This document shows positions 52,188 through 60,606 of a stretch of DNA of 64,000 nt, piece by piece. Position 1 is the first letter of the stretch. Each line of letters begins with the position of its first letter. The stretch covers positions 1,612,001-1,676,000 of the forward strand of contig CAWCTD010000003.1 of the NCBI GenBank assembly GCA_963798455.1, given 5' to 3'. A program made the position numbers and the translations under genes. The DNA is from CAWCTD01 sp963798455. GTDB taxonomy: Bacteria > Acidobacteriota > Terriglobia > Bryobacterales > Bryobacteraceae. Below the pieces are notes generated by a model. It was not told where the DNA came from, searched no databases, and saw nothing but the letters and a program-made list of their open reading frames with translations.

Positions 52188-52318
52188 GAGCTTGTTGAAA
52201 AACCTGCCGGGCAAGTCAGGAGACATACCCCACTTGGGCGCAAGTCGCTGATTCCAGGTGTGGGATAAGACTCCCGTCTTGTCCTGGTCCGCATTCGGAC
52301 AGGTTCTTCAACAAGCTT
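52188..52318. repeat. Dispersed palindromic (MITE/REPIN-like) repeat, copy 2
   Basis: 131 bases bounded by 19-base terminal inverted repeats (GAGCTTGTTGAAAAACCTG at the left; the right end reads AAGCTTGTTGAAGAACCTG on the other strand, two differences). It aligns without gaps to the copy at 22391-22523 in the same orientation. It ends 2 bases before the left terminal repeat of the IS chimera. Confidence 0.78.
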
Positions 52319-52320
52319 CA

Positions 52321-52346
52321 AGTACTACTGTGTTATAAACGAAGAA
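52321..52346 (+). repeat. Left terminal inverted repeat of the IS chimera
   Basis: AGTACTACTGTGTTATAAAC followed by GAAGAA; identical in reverse complement to 54795-54820 over 26 bases. Confidence 0.9.
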
Positions 52347-52426
52347 CGCCACAGAAAGGACAGCAAGGAAGTTGCCTGATCAAGAGGGCTGCGATGGCTC
52401 TGCGGAGAGTGGCGATCGAGCCAGGA

Positions 52427-53632
52427 TCATGCCGTCCGCAGGCTGGCGGGGCGGCCTCGCGGCTCGAAGTTCTCCGTTGGTTTGAGCGCGGGTATTGCCA
52501 ACTGGCCGGCGCGCGCCGAGGGGGAAAAACGGCTCCTCTCCGCGATCAGGAACCCGTAGGCGGCGACGCACAGGGTGGCGTGATGGTGGAAACCGCGCCA
52601 GCCACGTCCTTCGAAGTGGCCGAGTCCGAGTTCCTGCTTCAGTTCTTGGTAGTCGCGCTCGATGATCCAACGATGCTTGGCCATCCGGACCAGATCCTTG
52701 AGCTTGGTCTGTGGCGGCAGCGTGGAAATCCAGTACTTGATCGGCTCGGCTTCCCCGCGCGGCCACTCCATCAGCAACCACTCTTCCGGGTACGGTTCCG
52801 CCTTCCAGTAGTCCCGGTGCGCAGGCCGGACTCGCAGCGCCGCGAATCGCGATTTCAGAGGCTTCTGTTTGCCTTCGCGCCAAGTGATGCTTTTCCACGC
52901 TGAAGAAGAAAGTCCAAGCGCTAACTCTTTGACGGAAACAGGCTGGTGGTGGCTGTCACGGCGAAGGAGTTTGGGCGGACGTCCCTGGCCGCTCCACGGC
53001 TTGGCCGGCAAAGGATGGGTTCCCGGCGCCCAAACCGTCATCGAGGATTGAACCCCCACCACATACTGGAGTTGGATTTGGGTCAGACCCGCCCGGAATT
53101 GCCCATCGATCCCGTAGCCGGCATCGGCCAGAACGACCCCGCGTGGCACATTGGCGTCGACGGCCTCGCGGATCTGCTCAAAGGCGATCTGCGGTTTCGT
53201 TCGGAAGCCGATCGGTTCCGGCACTCCGGTCTGGCGTCGTCGTTTTGTATCTTTCGTCCAGGCTTCCGGCAGGTAAAGCTGGCAGGCAATCGGAAGACTG
53301 GCGCTCCAGGTAGCCACCGAAAGGCTCACCGCCACCCGGCAGTTGTCCTGCTTTCCCAACTGCCCGCAATACTGACGTGCCACGCCCACCGAATGCGTAC
53401 CCTTCTTGGGGAACCCCGTATCGTCCACGATCCACGCCACCACCGGGCACTGCTTCTCCATGGCAGGAAGCACCTGATCGCGAACGCGCCCCAGCAGAGC
53501 TTCATCGCTCCAGGGGGCATCGGCCACCAGATGATGCAAGGACTGATGCATCCGGCGCACGTTGTCCGGGGCCAGTCGCGCCGCCATCGGCTCCACGCTC
53601 TTGCGTTCGCCCGGAAGCAGCAGGCCCGTGGT
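52427..53632 (-). pseudogene. IS701-family DDE transposase, 5'-truncated copy A
   Basis: About 400 codons. Recognisable sequence begins TTGLLLPGERKSVEPMAARL at the junction; the usual preceding N-terminal residues are gone. The DDE catalytic positions are all visible: VDDTGFPKKGTHSVGVARQY (first Asp), GVVLADAGYGIDG (second Asp) and IIERDYQELKQELGLGHFEG (Glu). GTG at 53596 is the first possible start in the native part. Copy A differs from copy B at many positions, so the two are distinct but related IS elements, not one recently duplicated sequence. Confidence 0.85.
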
Positions 53633-54714
53633 GCGACGAAGCGGTTCTGGCGGAGGTCCGCGCCTACGCGTTGACGGCGATGAGGCAGAAGGGACCGATC
53701 CAAGCCTGGATCATCGATGACACCGGGTTCCCGAAGAAAGGGACGCACTCGGTCGGGGTGACACGGCAGTACTGCGGGCAGGTGGGCAAGCAAGAGAACT
53801 GCCGGGTGGCGGTGAGTCTGTCGGTTGCCACTAACACGGTGAGCCTGCCGGTCGCGTGGCGACTGTATTTGCCAGAAGTCTGGGCGAATGATCGGGCGCG
53901 CCGGAGAGAAGCCGGGGTGCCGGACGAGATCGCTTTCGATATCAAGCCGGCGATCGCCCTGAAGCAGATTCGCGCCGCAGTCGCCGTTGACATCCCCAGG
54001 GCGCCAGTCCTGGCCGATGCAGCCTATGGCACCGACACGAAGTTCCGCGAGGGGATCACCGAACTGGAACTGCTCTACGTGGTCGGCATCCAGTCCACGG
54101 TGACCGTTTGGAAACCGGGCGAAGGGCCGTTGCCCAAGCCCGTCTGGAAGGGGACCGGGCGTCCGCCGAAACTGCTGCCGCGGAGCCAGAAGCATCCACC
54201 GGTCTCGGTCCAAGAACTGGCGCTCGCGCTGCCGGCGTCGGCCTGGAAGAAGCTGACCTGGCGTCAGGGTGTGAAGCGAGGTCTTTCCTCCCGGTTCGCG
54301 GCGGTACGCGTCCGGCCTGCCCACCGGGACTTCGAGCGGAGCGAGCCGTTTGCGGAAGAGTGGCTGTTGATCGAGTGGCCCAGCAACGAAGCCGAACCAA
54401 CCAAGTACTGGTTGTCCACCTTGCCAGCTGACACGAAACTTACCGTCCTAGCGCGGCTGGCGAAGCACCGCTGGATCATCGAGCGCGACTACGAAGAGTT
54501 GAAACAGGAACTCGGCTTGGGGCACTTCGAGGGACGCGGCTGGCGCGGCTTCCATCACCACGCCATTTTGTGTATCGCGGCGTATGGGTTCCTAGTGGCC
54601 GAGCGGAGCCGTTTTTCCCCCTCCGCCCGCGCTGGCCGGCTGGAAGTACGCACGCCGGGGATTCCGCCCGACTTCCAACCCCGCGGCTCAGCGCGTGCGC
54701 GCCGAGCGGCATAA
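53626..54714 (+). pseudogene. IS701-family DDE transposase, 5'-truncated copy B
   Basis: About 362 codons. Native sequence begins PWCDEAVLAEVRAYALTAM, aligned to residue about 27 of copy A counted from its GTG, so more of the N-terminus is missing than in copy A. DDE motifs are intact: IDDTGFPKKGTHSVGVTRQY, APVLADAAYGTDTKF and IIERDYEELKQELGLGHFEG. No start codon lies at the native edge; the frame continues antisense through copy A, so any product would begin with foreign residues or at the internal ATG at 53680. Confidence 0.85.
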
Positions 54715-54794
54715 TGCCAACTCGATCGCTACACTCCGAATCAGAATTGCGAGAGCGCTTCTCCGGCAGCTCCCCTGTTGCCCGTTTTGTTGTC

Positions 54795-54820
54795 TTCTTC
54801 GTTTATAACACAGTAGTACT
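54795..54820 (-). repeat. Right terminal inverted repeat of the IS chimera
   Basis: Exact reverse complement of 52321-52346. Its outer end touches the stop codon of the AAA ATPase gene. Confidence 0.9.
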
Positions 54821-56087
54821 AGGCTCGGGCGAAGTAGAGGTTGACGGCGCGCTCCAAGTCCGTCCTGGTCATGCGCACTTCCCGTCCTTCGTAAAGGCTG
54901 ATCGACAAGAGAATCTGGCAGATGTCGCTCGGGTAGCAGGCCCGCAGCACCGTGCGCCCGTCCCGCAGGCACAGCAAGCGCAAATGGGCCGCCATGTCCT
55001 GATCGTAGGGAATCCCCCTGGCAAGCGCGTAGCGCCGGAGGACCTCGTCAAACACTCCGGCGGAGACCTCCTCCACCAGGATCTTGTTCTGGATGCGCCG
55101 CAGGAACGCTTCATCGGCCAGGCTCGCCGGGTCCAGGTTGGTGGCGAACACCACCATGAGTTCGAAGGGGATCTGGAACTTCACTCCGTAACGCAGCATG
55201 AGGTAATCGACATGCCGGTCCAGGGGCACGATCCATCGGTTGAGCAGGTCGCGCGGCGGGATGAGTTGGCGCCCGAAGTCGTCGATCACCAGGATCCCGT
55301 TGTTCGCCTTCATCTGTAAGGGCGCGGAGTAGGTGCCGGAAGCCTCGTCCATGCGGAGGTCCAGCATGGCGGGCACCAACTCCCCGCCGGCGACAATGCA
55401 GGGCCGCCGGCACCGCACCCATCTCGGGTCATGGTCCGTCTCCTGATCCTCCGCCTCCAGTCTCTGGTGAACCACCGGATCGTAAAGCAGGATGATCTGG
55501 CCGTCGACCTCCACGGCGTAAGGGATCAGGACGTCGTCCTCGTACAGCCGTACCAAACGCTCCGCCAGTGAGGTCTTGCCGTTGCCGGTGGAGCCGTACA
55601 GGAAAAGGGCCGCCTGCGAGATGAGAGCCGGCCCCAATTGATCCAGCAGGGCATCCGTCACCACCAGATCGGAAAGGGCGCGCCGGAGTTTCTCGCGATT
55701 CACGCTGAGTTTGGCGGTCTGGGCCCTGATGCCGGCGTGATAATGCGCCAGCGGCACTGGGCAGGCGCCGGCGTACTGCGTCATCTGGAACCGTTCCGTG
55801 GCCAACTGGCGGCCAGGACCGGACAGCATGAAGCTATAGTCGTTGCCCACCATGCCCAGCACTTCGACCAGTTGGCGGTGCCGCATCTGACGGAAGATAG
55901 CTTCCACCACCGCGGGAGAGAGCTTGAGCGTCTTGCTCAGCGAGGAGAGTGTGCTGGTTCTCTCAATGAAGACGCGCCGGAGCACGAGATCCTGGACAAG
56001 AATGTCGGAGATTCCCAACTTTTCCAAAGTATCTGGGGCATGCGGTGAGAACACCGGCCGCTCCGCGGAATGACTGGCCACGCTCAT
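54819..56087 (-). CDS. AAA-family ATPase with N-terminal winged helix
   Basis: A 422-residue cytoplasmic ATPase. Residues 20-80 look like a winged helix (LVQDLVLRRVFIERTSTLSS, LSPAVVEAIFRQMRHRQLVE). The ATPase core has Walker A YGSTGNGKTSLAERLV (165-173), Walker B GILVIDDFG (264-272), a sensor-1 region VVFATNLDPASL and a lid domain with ARGIPYDQDMAAHLRLLCL. The partner is unknown. It is divergent from the secretin gene, which suggests but does not prove a link to a secretion or pilus system. The TAG stop lies in the CTAG at the IS boundary (54819-54822), so the last residues may have been changed by the insertion. Confidence 0.8.
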   Translation of the reverse strand: MSVASHSAERPVFSPHAPDTLEKLGISDILVQDLVLRRVFIERTSTLSSLSKTLKLSPAVVEAIFRQMRHRQLVEVLGMVGNDYSFMLSGPGRQLATERFQMTQYAGACPVPLAHYHAGIRAQTAKLSVNREKLRRALSDLVVTDALLDQLGPALISQAALFLYGSTGNGKTSLAERLVRLYEDDVLIPYAVEVDGQIILLYDPVVHQRLEAEDQETDHDPRWVRCRRPCIVAGGELVPAMLDLRMDEASGTYSAPLQMKANNGILVIDDFGRQLIPPRDLLNRWIVPLDRHVDYLMLRYGVKFQIPFELMVVFATNLDPASLADEAFLRRIQNKILVEEVSAGVFDEVLRRYALARGIPYDQDMAAHLRLLCLRDGRTVLRACYPSDICQILLSISLYEGREVRMTRTDLERAVNLYFARA

Positions 56088-56176
56088 ACTGACAATCTAC
56101 ATCAGATGGAGGGTGCCTGAGTGAACAGGTGAGGATCGCCTGCACGGAGGGCGGCCTGGGAACGTCAATCCATCTC

Positions 56177-57775
56177 ATGAGGGCGATCTCTGTATGGGTG
56201 CTCCTGCTGGTGGTGTCGGTCGCCCTGGCAGGCTCCGACCAGGAAGCTCGCCGCCTGTTTCAGGAAGGACGAAAGGCTGAGCGCTCGGGCGATGTGGTTC
56301 GAGCGTACGTCTTGTATTCTCAGGCGGTTGCGCTAGAACCCTACAACCTGGAATACTGGCGGCGCAGGCAGTTGCTGCGAGTCCCGGCTACGCTCCGGAT
56401 CCAGCCCACGCCGCGAGCGGCGGCCCCGCGGGCGGCCGAACAGAACCCAGCGCCGGCCGCGGAGAAGGGCCCCCAAACTCCGGAGAGCCAGCAGGCCCCA
56501 GAGATGCGCCAGCCGCTGCCTCCGGTGGAACTGAGGGCGCGGCCAGGGCGAAGGGACCTGGAGTTGCGCGGTGATCCGAGGTCGCTGTTCACCGAGGTCG
56601 CGCAAGCTTATGGGCTGGAGGCTGTCTTCGATTCCGACTACCCGTCAGGCGGCGCGCTGAGTTTTCGCTTGGAGAAGGCGGATTACCGGGAGGCGTTGTA
56701 CGCGCTGGAGGCCGCCACCGGATCGTTCGTGATACCCCTGACGGAACGCCAGATCCTGGTCGCCAGAGACACGCCGCAGAAGCGGGCGGATCTGGAGCCG
56801 GTGGTGTCGGTGGAGGTTCCCGTCCCCCTGGCGGTAACCGCTCAGCAAGCGCAAGAGATGGTCCGCGGAGTGCAGCAGGCGCTGGGTCTTTCCAGGGTCG
56901 CTTACGATTCCCAGCACGCGGTGATCCTGATCCGGGATCGCCTCTCCAGAGTGCGCCCCGCGCAGGAGATGATCAGGCGGCTGACAGTCAACCGGGCGCT
57001 GGTCTCCATCGAAGTGAACTTCCTGGAGCAAGCCAGCAGCAAGTCGTCCAGCTTCGGGACTTCCCTTCAGAGTCTGTTCCCTTTGATTGATTTCGGCGGG
57101 CCTTTTAACTCGCTGCCCTCCGTACCCTCCGGCTTCGCGCAGTTCGCTGTCTTCGGCGGCGGCAGGACGCTGCTAGGGATCGGGATTACCGGGGCACAAG
57201 CCTTCGCTCAAATGAGCCGGTCCGTGGGGCACACGCTCTTCCGGGGTGAGATCCGTTCACTCGACGGGCAGCAGGCCAGCCTTCACGTGGGTGACAAGTA
57301 TCCCATCATCACCGCCAGGTACATGTCTTCCAGTGCCGCTGACCAGGCCGCCGTGCCGGCCTCCGTGAACCTCGAGGACTTGGGGCTCGTCCTCCAGCTC
57401 ACGCCTCACGTGAACGGCGCCGGCGAGGTAACGCTCGACCTGAGCACGGAATTCAAGGCGCTCACGGGACAGACGGTTGACGAGATTCCGGTGATTTCCA
57501 ATCGGAAGCTGGAGTCGGAGGTGCGGGTGCGCACGGGGGAGTGGGCGGTGATTGCCGGCCTGATGAATTCCTCCCAGGCCAGGACGATCAGCGGGCTGGC
57601 GGGCTTTTCCCGCATACCCGTTGTCGGCCCGCTCTTTCGTAAGGAGACCAGAGACCGGTCTGACGATGAAGTGCTGGTGATTCTGAAGCCTGTTATCCTG
57701 AGCCTGCCGCCGCGGGAGGCCGCCGGGCCAGCACTGGGGACCGGGTCGGAACCACGGCCGCGAATCCCCCTCTGA
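56177..57775 (+). CDS. Secretin (type II/III secretion or type IV pilus family)
   Basis: A 532-residue outer-membrane pore subunit. A signal peptide (RAISVWVLLLVVSVALAGS) is followed by a TPR-like helix pair (ARRLFQEGRKAERSGDVVRA), a Pro/Ala-rich linker, an STN/N0-type domain (DLELRGDPRSLFTEVAQAYG) and the secretin core with VNRALVSIEVNFLEQASS, LEDLGLVLQLTPHVNGAGEV, IPVISNRKLESEVRVRTGEW and IPVVGPLFRKETRDRSDDEV. The last block is the secretin membrane-insertion signature. It is shorter than typical PilQ/GspD. Other secretion genes are not adjacent, though a pilin-like gene lies about 5 kb downstream. Confidence 0.9.
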   Translation: MRAISVWVLLLVVSVALAGSDQEARRLFQEGRKAERSGDVVRAYVLYSQAVALEPYNLEYWRRRQLLRVPATLRIQPTPRAAAPRAAEQNPAPAAEKGPQTPESQQAPEMRQPLPPVELRARPGRRDLELRGDPRSLFTEVAQAYGLEAVFDSDYPSGGALSFRLEKADYREALYALEAATGSFVIPLTERQILVARDTPQKRADLEPVVSVEVPVPLAVTAQQAQEMVRGVQQALGLSRVAYDSQHAVILIRDRLSRVRPAQEMIRRLTVNRALVSIEVNFLEQASSKSSSFGTSLQSLFPLIDFGGPFNSLPSVPSGFAQFAVFGGGRTLLGIGITGAQAFAQMSRSVGHTLFRGEIRSLDGQQASLHVGDKYPIITARYMSSSAADQAAVPASVNLEDLGLVLQLTPHVNGAGEVTLDLSTEFKALTGQTVDEIPVISNRKLESEVRVRTGEWAVIAGLMNSSQARTISGLAGFSRIPVVGPLFRKETRDRSDDEVLVILKPVILSLPPREAAGPALGTGSEPRPRIPL

Positions 57776-57834
57776 GAAGGTTTCCGCGCAAGCCAACCTC
57801 CGTGCGCCCACCCCAGCCTGGCAGACCAGCCCGG

Positions 57835-58779
57835 CTACTGAGTGCCCGGGCGCTGCGAGGCCGCGGTTCTGGCGCGAGGCTCTGCGGTGGCGTAGTAGCC
57901 CGTGCGGGTCCGGGCGACGGGTCTGTTGGGCCCATCCACCGTGACGCGGATCTGGCGGTAGCTTCCATCCATGGCCGTGTTGGACGGTGTATAGCCGAGG
58001 ATGTACTGGTTCCGGATCTCGTGTGCCACGTCGAGGGCGAGCTGGTTCACATCGGTGAGCTCCTTGGGGAAGTACGCCAGGCCGCCCGAGGCCTCGCTGA
58101 TCGTCTTGAGCGCCCTCTCCGCCCTCCTGGCCGCGCCGCGGTCCTCCTCGTTCAGCAAACCGATGGTGTAAATCAGCACTTCCGACTGCTGCGCCTTGCG
58201 CACAAGCTCTTCCAGCGTGACGGAGCTGGCATTATCGTCGCCGTCGGTGACGGCCAGGATTACTTTCTTGTCCAGCTTGCCCTCTTCCTTCATGTAGTCG
58301 ATGGACATGCTGATGGCATCGCGCATGGCCGTGCCGCCGCGCGAGTCAATCCGCGACACACCCTCCTCCAGTTTCTCCATGCTGTGGGTGAAGGGGGCAT
58401 CCAGGTAGGCCTCGTCGTTGAAATTGACGATGAACACCTGGTCCTCGGGGTTGGACGCCTTGACCAGGTTCAGGGCGGCGGCTTCCACCTGCTCCCGCCT
58501 GGGCTTCATGCTGCCGCTGTTGTCGATCACCAGCCCGAGGGAAACCGGGACGTCCTCCCGCCGGAAGATCTTGAGCTGCTGTTCGACGCCGTTCTCGTAA
58601 ACCTTGAACGCCTTCTGGGGAAGGGTCGTCACCAGCTTGCCATTCCGGTCCACCACGCTGGCGTGCAACACCACCAGCCGCGTTTCGGCGCGAAACACGG
58701 TATCCTGCCCGCCAGCCACTGCGATGAACAAGGAGAAAAAGACAGCTAGGGCGATGAGGCTTCTATTGTGACGGAGCAT
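57835..58779 (-). CDS. VWFA-related acidobacterial domain protein
   Basis: A 314-residue exported protein. A signal peptide (RSLIALAVFFSLFIAVAGG) precedes a beta domain (LVVLHASVVDRNGKLVTTL, QKAFKVYENGVEQQLKIF) and a von Willebrand factor A domain with the MIDAS motif VIDNSGSMKPRR (DxSxS), a conserved threonine in GGTAMRDAI and VILAVTDGDDNAS. The C-terminal RNQYILGYTPSN and YRQIRVTVDG are diagnostic of the acidobacterial VWFA-related family. It probably binds metal-dependent protein partners in the periplasm. The first 17 bases overlap the stop region of the paralogous upstream gene. Confidence 0.93.
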   Translation of the reverse strand: MLRHNRSLIALAVFFSLFIAVAGGQDTVFRAETRLVVLHASVVDRNGKLVTTLPQKAFKVYENGVEQQLKIFRREDVPVSLGLVIDNSGSMKPRREQVEAAALNLVKASNPEDQVFIVNFNDEAYLDAPFTHSMEKLEEGVSRIDSRGGTAMRDAISMSIDYMKEEGKLDKKVILAVTDGDDNASSVTLEELVRKAQQSEVLIYTIGLLNEEDRGAARRAERALKTISEASGGLAYFPKELTDVNQLALDVAHEIRNQYILGYTPSNTAMDGSYRQIRVTVDGPNRPVARTRTGYYATAEPRARTAASQRPGTQ

Positions 58780-59782
58780 AGTACCCGAGGCGCCAGAAAG
58801 CCCGCAGCGGCGGCAGGCCGCGCGGCTGCACGACTCTCACTTTCACGCGGCGGTATTTTCCGTCCCTTTCCTGATTGCGGGGAGAGTAACCCAAGACATA
58901 CTGGTTACGCAGCTCGATCCCGATCTTGGCGGCGATGTCGGGAAGATCGTTCAGGTTCTCCACCGGATAAGCGCGGCCTCCCGTCTGTTCGGCAATGTCG
59001 CTGAGCAGGCTCGGGCCGGCGAGTTCCTCCGCCGTCCTGCCGCGCGAACCGAACGGCTCATAAATGCCGATTCCGAAAACCTGAACGTCGGCTTCCCGCA
59101 CCAGGTTCTTGATTTCGCCCTCCGTGTAGCGGCTGCTGTTGTCACCGCCGTCGGAGATCACCAGCAACGCTTTCCGGGGATTCTTGGACTTCTTCATTTC
59201 ATGCAGCGCCAGATAGATGGCGTCCAGCAGCGCGGTGCGACCCTTGGACTGGCTGAAGGTGATCCGGTTCTGGATTTCCTCGACGTCCGTGGTGAACGGC
59301 ACCGCCACCTCCGGCGAGGAGTTGAACTGCACCAGGAAAAACTCGTCCTGCGGGTTGGCCGTCTTGCAGAACTGAGAGACTGCCTGCCTGGATTTCTGGA
59401 GCTTCGCGCCCATGCTCCCGCTGGTGTCGAAGACCACACCCACGGACAACGGCGCGTCCTCGCTTGCGAAATGCGTGATGGCCTGGTCGACGTTGTCCTC
59501 CTGAAGACGGAAGTGTTCCTTCTCCAGGCCCGTCACGAAGCGATTCATCGGGTCGGTAACGGTCACGGGGATCAGAACCAAAGTGCTGTCCACTCGAAGG
59601 TCGACTCGCGGGGTGTCCACCAGGGACCTTCCCGATGCGTCCGGCCTGGGGATGATCTGGACCCTAGGCTCGGGCCCCTGCGCGCGGGCCGTGCTCTCAT
59701 CCCCTCCCTGCGCAAGGCACGCCGCCCACAAGCAAAGGCTGGTTCCCAGGAGTACCGTTTTGGCTGGCAAGTGCGCGGTCAT
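58763..59782 (-). CDS. VWFA-related acidobacterial domain protein
   Basis: A 339-residue paralogue of the following gene. It has a signal peptide (TVLLGTSLCLWAACLAQGG), a beta domain (STLVLIPVTVTDPMNRFVTG, LEKEHFRLQEDNVDQAIT), a VWA domain with VVFDTSGSMGAKL (MIDAS), GRTALLDAIY and LLVISDGGDNSSR, and the family tail RNQYVLGYSPRNQERDGKYR. GGAG precedes the ATG at 59782. The pair probably arose by tandem duplication and is co-translated. Confidence 0.93.
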   Translation of the reverse strand: MTAHLPAKTVLLGTSLCLWAACLAQGGDESTARAQGPEPRVQIIPRPDASGRSLVDTPRVDLRVDSTLVLIPVTVTDPMNRFVTGLEKEHFRLQEDNVDQAITHFASEDAPLSVGVVFDTSGSMGAKLQKSRQAVSQFCKTANPQDEFFLVQFNSSPEVAVPFTTDVEEIQNRITFSQSKGRTALLDAIYLALHEMKKSKNPRKALLVISDGGDNSSRYTEGEIKNLVREADVQVFGIGIYEPFGSRGRTAEELAGPSLLSDIAEQTGGRAYPVENLNDLPDIAAKIGIELRNQYVLGYSPRNQERDGKYRRVKVRVVQPRGLPPLRAFWRLGYYAPSQ

Positions 59783-59845
59783 AGCAGCTCTCCAGCGCAT
59801 GCTCTGTCTGGTTTGAGTATAGCACGGGGCGGTGGTTTTTCATGG

Positions 59846-59851
59846 TATGAT
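59846..59851 (+). promoter_or_regulatory. Candidate -10 element of the kdsB-pyrG-kdsA operon
   Basis: TATGAT ends 5 bases before the GTG start of kdsB, so the expected transcription start falls on or next to the start codon, which suggests a leaderless mRNA. No Shine-Dalgarno and no strong -35 hexamer are visible. Confidence 0.45.
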
Positions 59852-59856
59852 CGATC

Positions 59857-60597
59857 GTGCCGCAGGAGATTTTGGGCGTTATCCCCGCCCGGTACGCTTC
59901 CTCCCGTTTCCCCGGCAAAGCACTCGCCCTCATCGCCGGAAGAACCATGCTCCAGCACGTCTGGGAAAGGGCCGGGCAAGCCCGTAGTCTCACCCGGCTG
60001 GTGGTTGCCACCGACGACGAGAGGATACTCCTGGCGGCGCGGGGTTTTGGCGCGGCGGTACGGATGACACGCGCCGACCACCCCTCGGGGACGGATCGGA
60101 CGGCCGAAGTGGCGGCTCAAGATGGCGCCGCGGTGATCGTGAACATCCAGGGCGATGAACCGCTGATCGATCCGGTCGCGATTGACGCTGCCGTGAGCGG
60201 ATTGCTGGAGTCGAAAGCTGCGCCCATGGCCACGCTGAGTAAGCGTATCGAAGACCCCGGTGAACTCTCCGATCCCAACGTTGTCAAGGTGGTCACCGAT
60301 CTGGACGGCGACGCGATCTACTTCTCCCGGGCGGCCGTTCCTTTCGTCCGTTCGGGGCGGGCGGTGCATTACAAGCACATCGGGCTCTACGTCTACCGCA
60401 GGGACTTCCTGCTCGGCTACTCCAGCCTTCCGGTGGGGCCGCTCGAGGAGGCCGAGAAGCTGGAGCAGTTGAGGGCTCTGGAGAACGGTTACAAGATCCG
60501 TGTCGTGGAAACCGGGTACGAGTCGTTGGGCGTGGACACGCCCGAGGATCTGAGGCGCGTCTCCGCGTTGGTCGAGGCGAAGTTGGCGGCAAGATGA
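59857..60597 (+). CDS. kdsB: 3-deoxy-manno-octulosonate cytidylyltransferase
   Basis: A 246-residue enzyme that activates KDO with CTP to give CMP-KDO for lipopolysaccharide core synthesis. VIPARYASSRFPGKALALIA is the nucleotide-binding loop, followed by LTRLVVATDDERIL, MTRADHPSGTDRTAEVA, VIVNIQGDEPLIDP, YFSRAAVPFVR, HIGLYVYRRDFL and ETGYESLGVDTPEDL, all diagnostic for KdsB. The start is a GTG. It is first in a kdsB-pyrG-kdsA cluster, so CTP synthase is supplied by the same operon. Confidence 0.96.
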   Translation: MPQEILGVIPARYASSRFPGKALALIAGRTMLQHVWERAGQARSLTRLVVATDDERILLAARGFGAAVRMTRADHPSGTDRTAEVAAQDGAAVIVNIQGDEPLIDPVAIDAAVSGLLESKAAPMATLSKRIEDPGELSDPNVVKVVTDLDGDAIYFSRAAVPFVRSGRAVHYKHIGLYVYRRDFLLGYSSLPVGPLEEAEKLEQLRALENGYKIRVVETGYESLGVDTPEDLRRVSALVEAKLAAR

Positions 60598-60606
60598 ACA
60601 GGACAG

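Larger units (their letters stand above)
52321..54820. mobile_element. Chimeric IS701-family insertion element (two head-to-head copies)
   Basis: A 2500-base element bounded by identical 26-base terminal inverted repeats (52321-52346 and 54795-54820). Inside are two transposase genes reading outward from a junction near 53626-53632. Each transposase stop codon is exactly 106 bases from the outer end of its repeat, and the two 106-base tails are alignable, so both ends are the same (3') end of related IS elements and both 5' ends are missing. The bases flanking the ends are CAAG and CTAG, not an exact target duplication. Neither transposase retains its N-terminus. Confidence 0.85.

Noticed and set aside
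52319..54822. A normal target-site duplication flanking the IS chimera
   Set aside because: The flanking four bases are CAAG and CTAG, which differ; a rearranged element need not have matching flanks.
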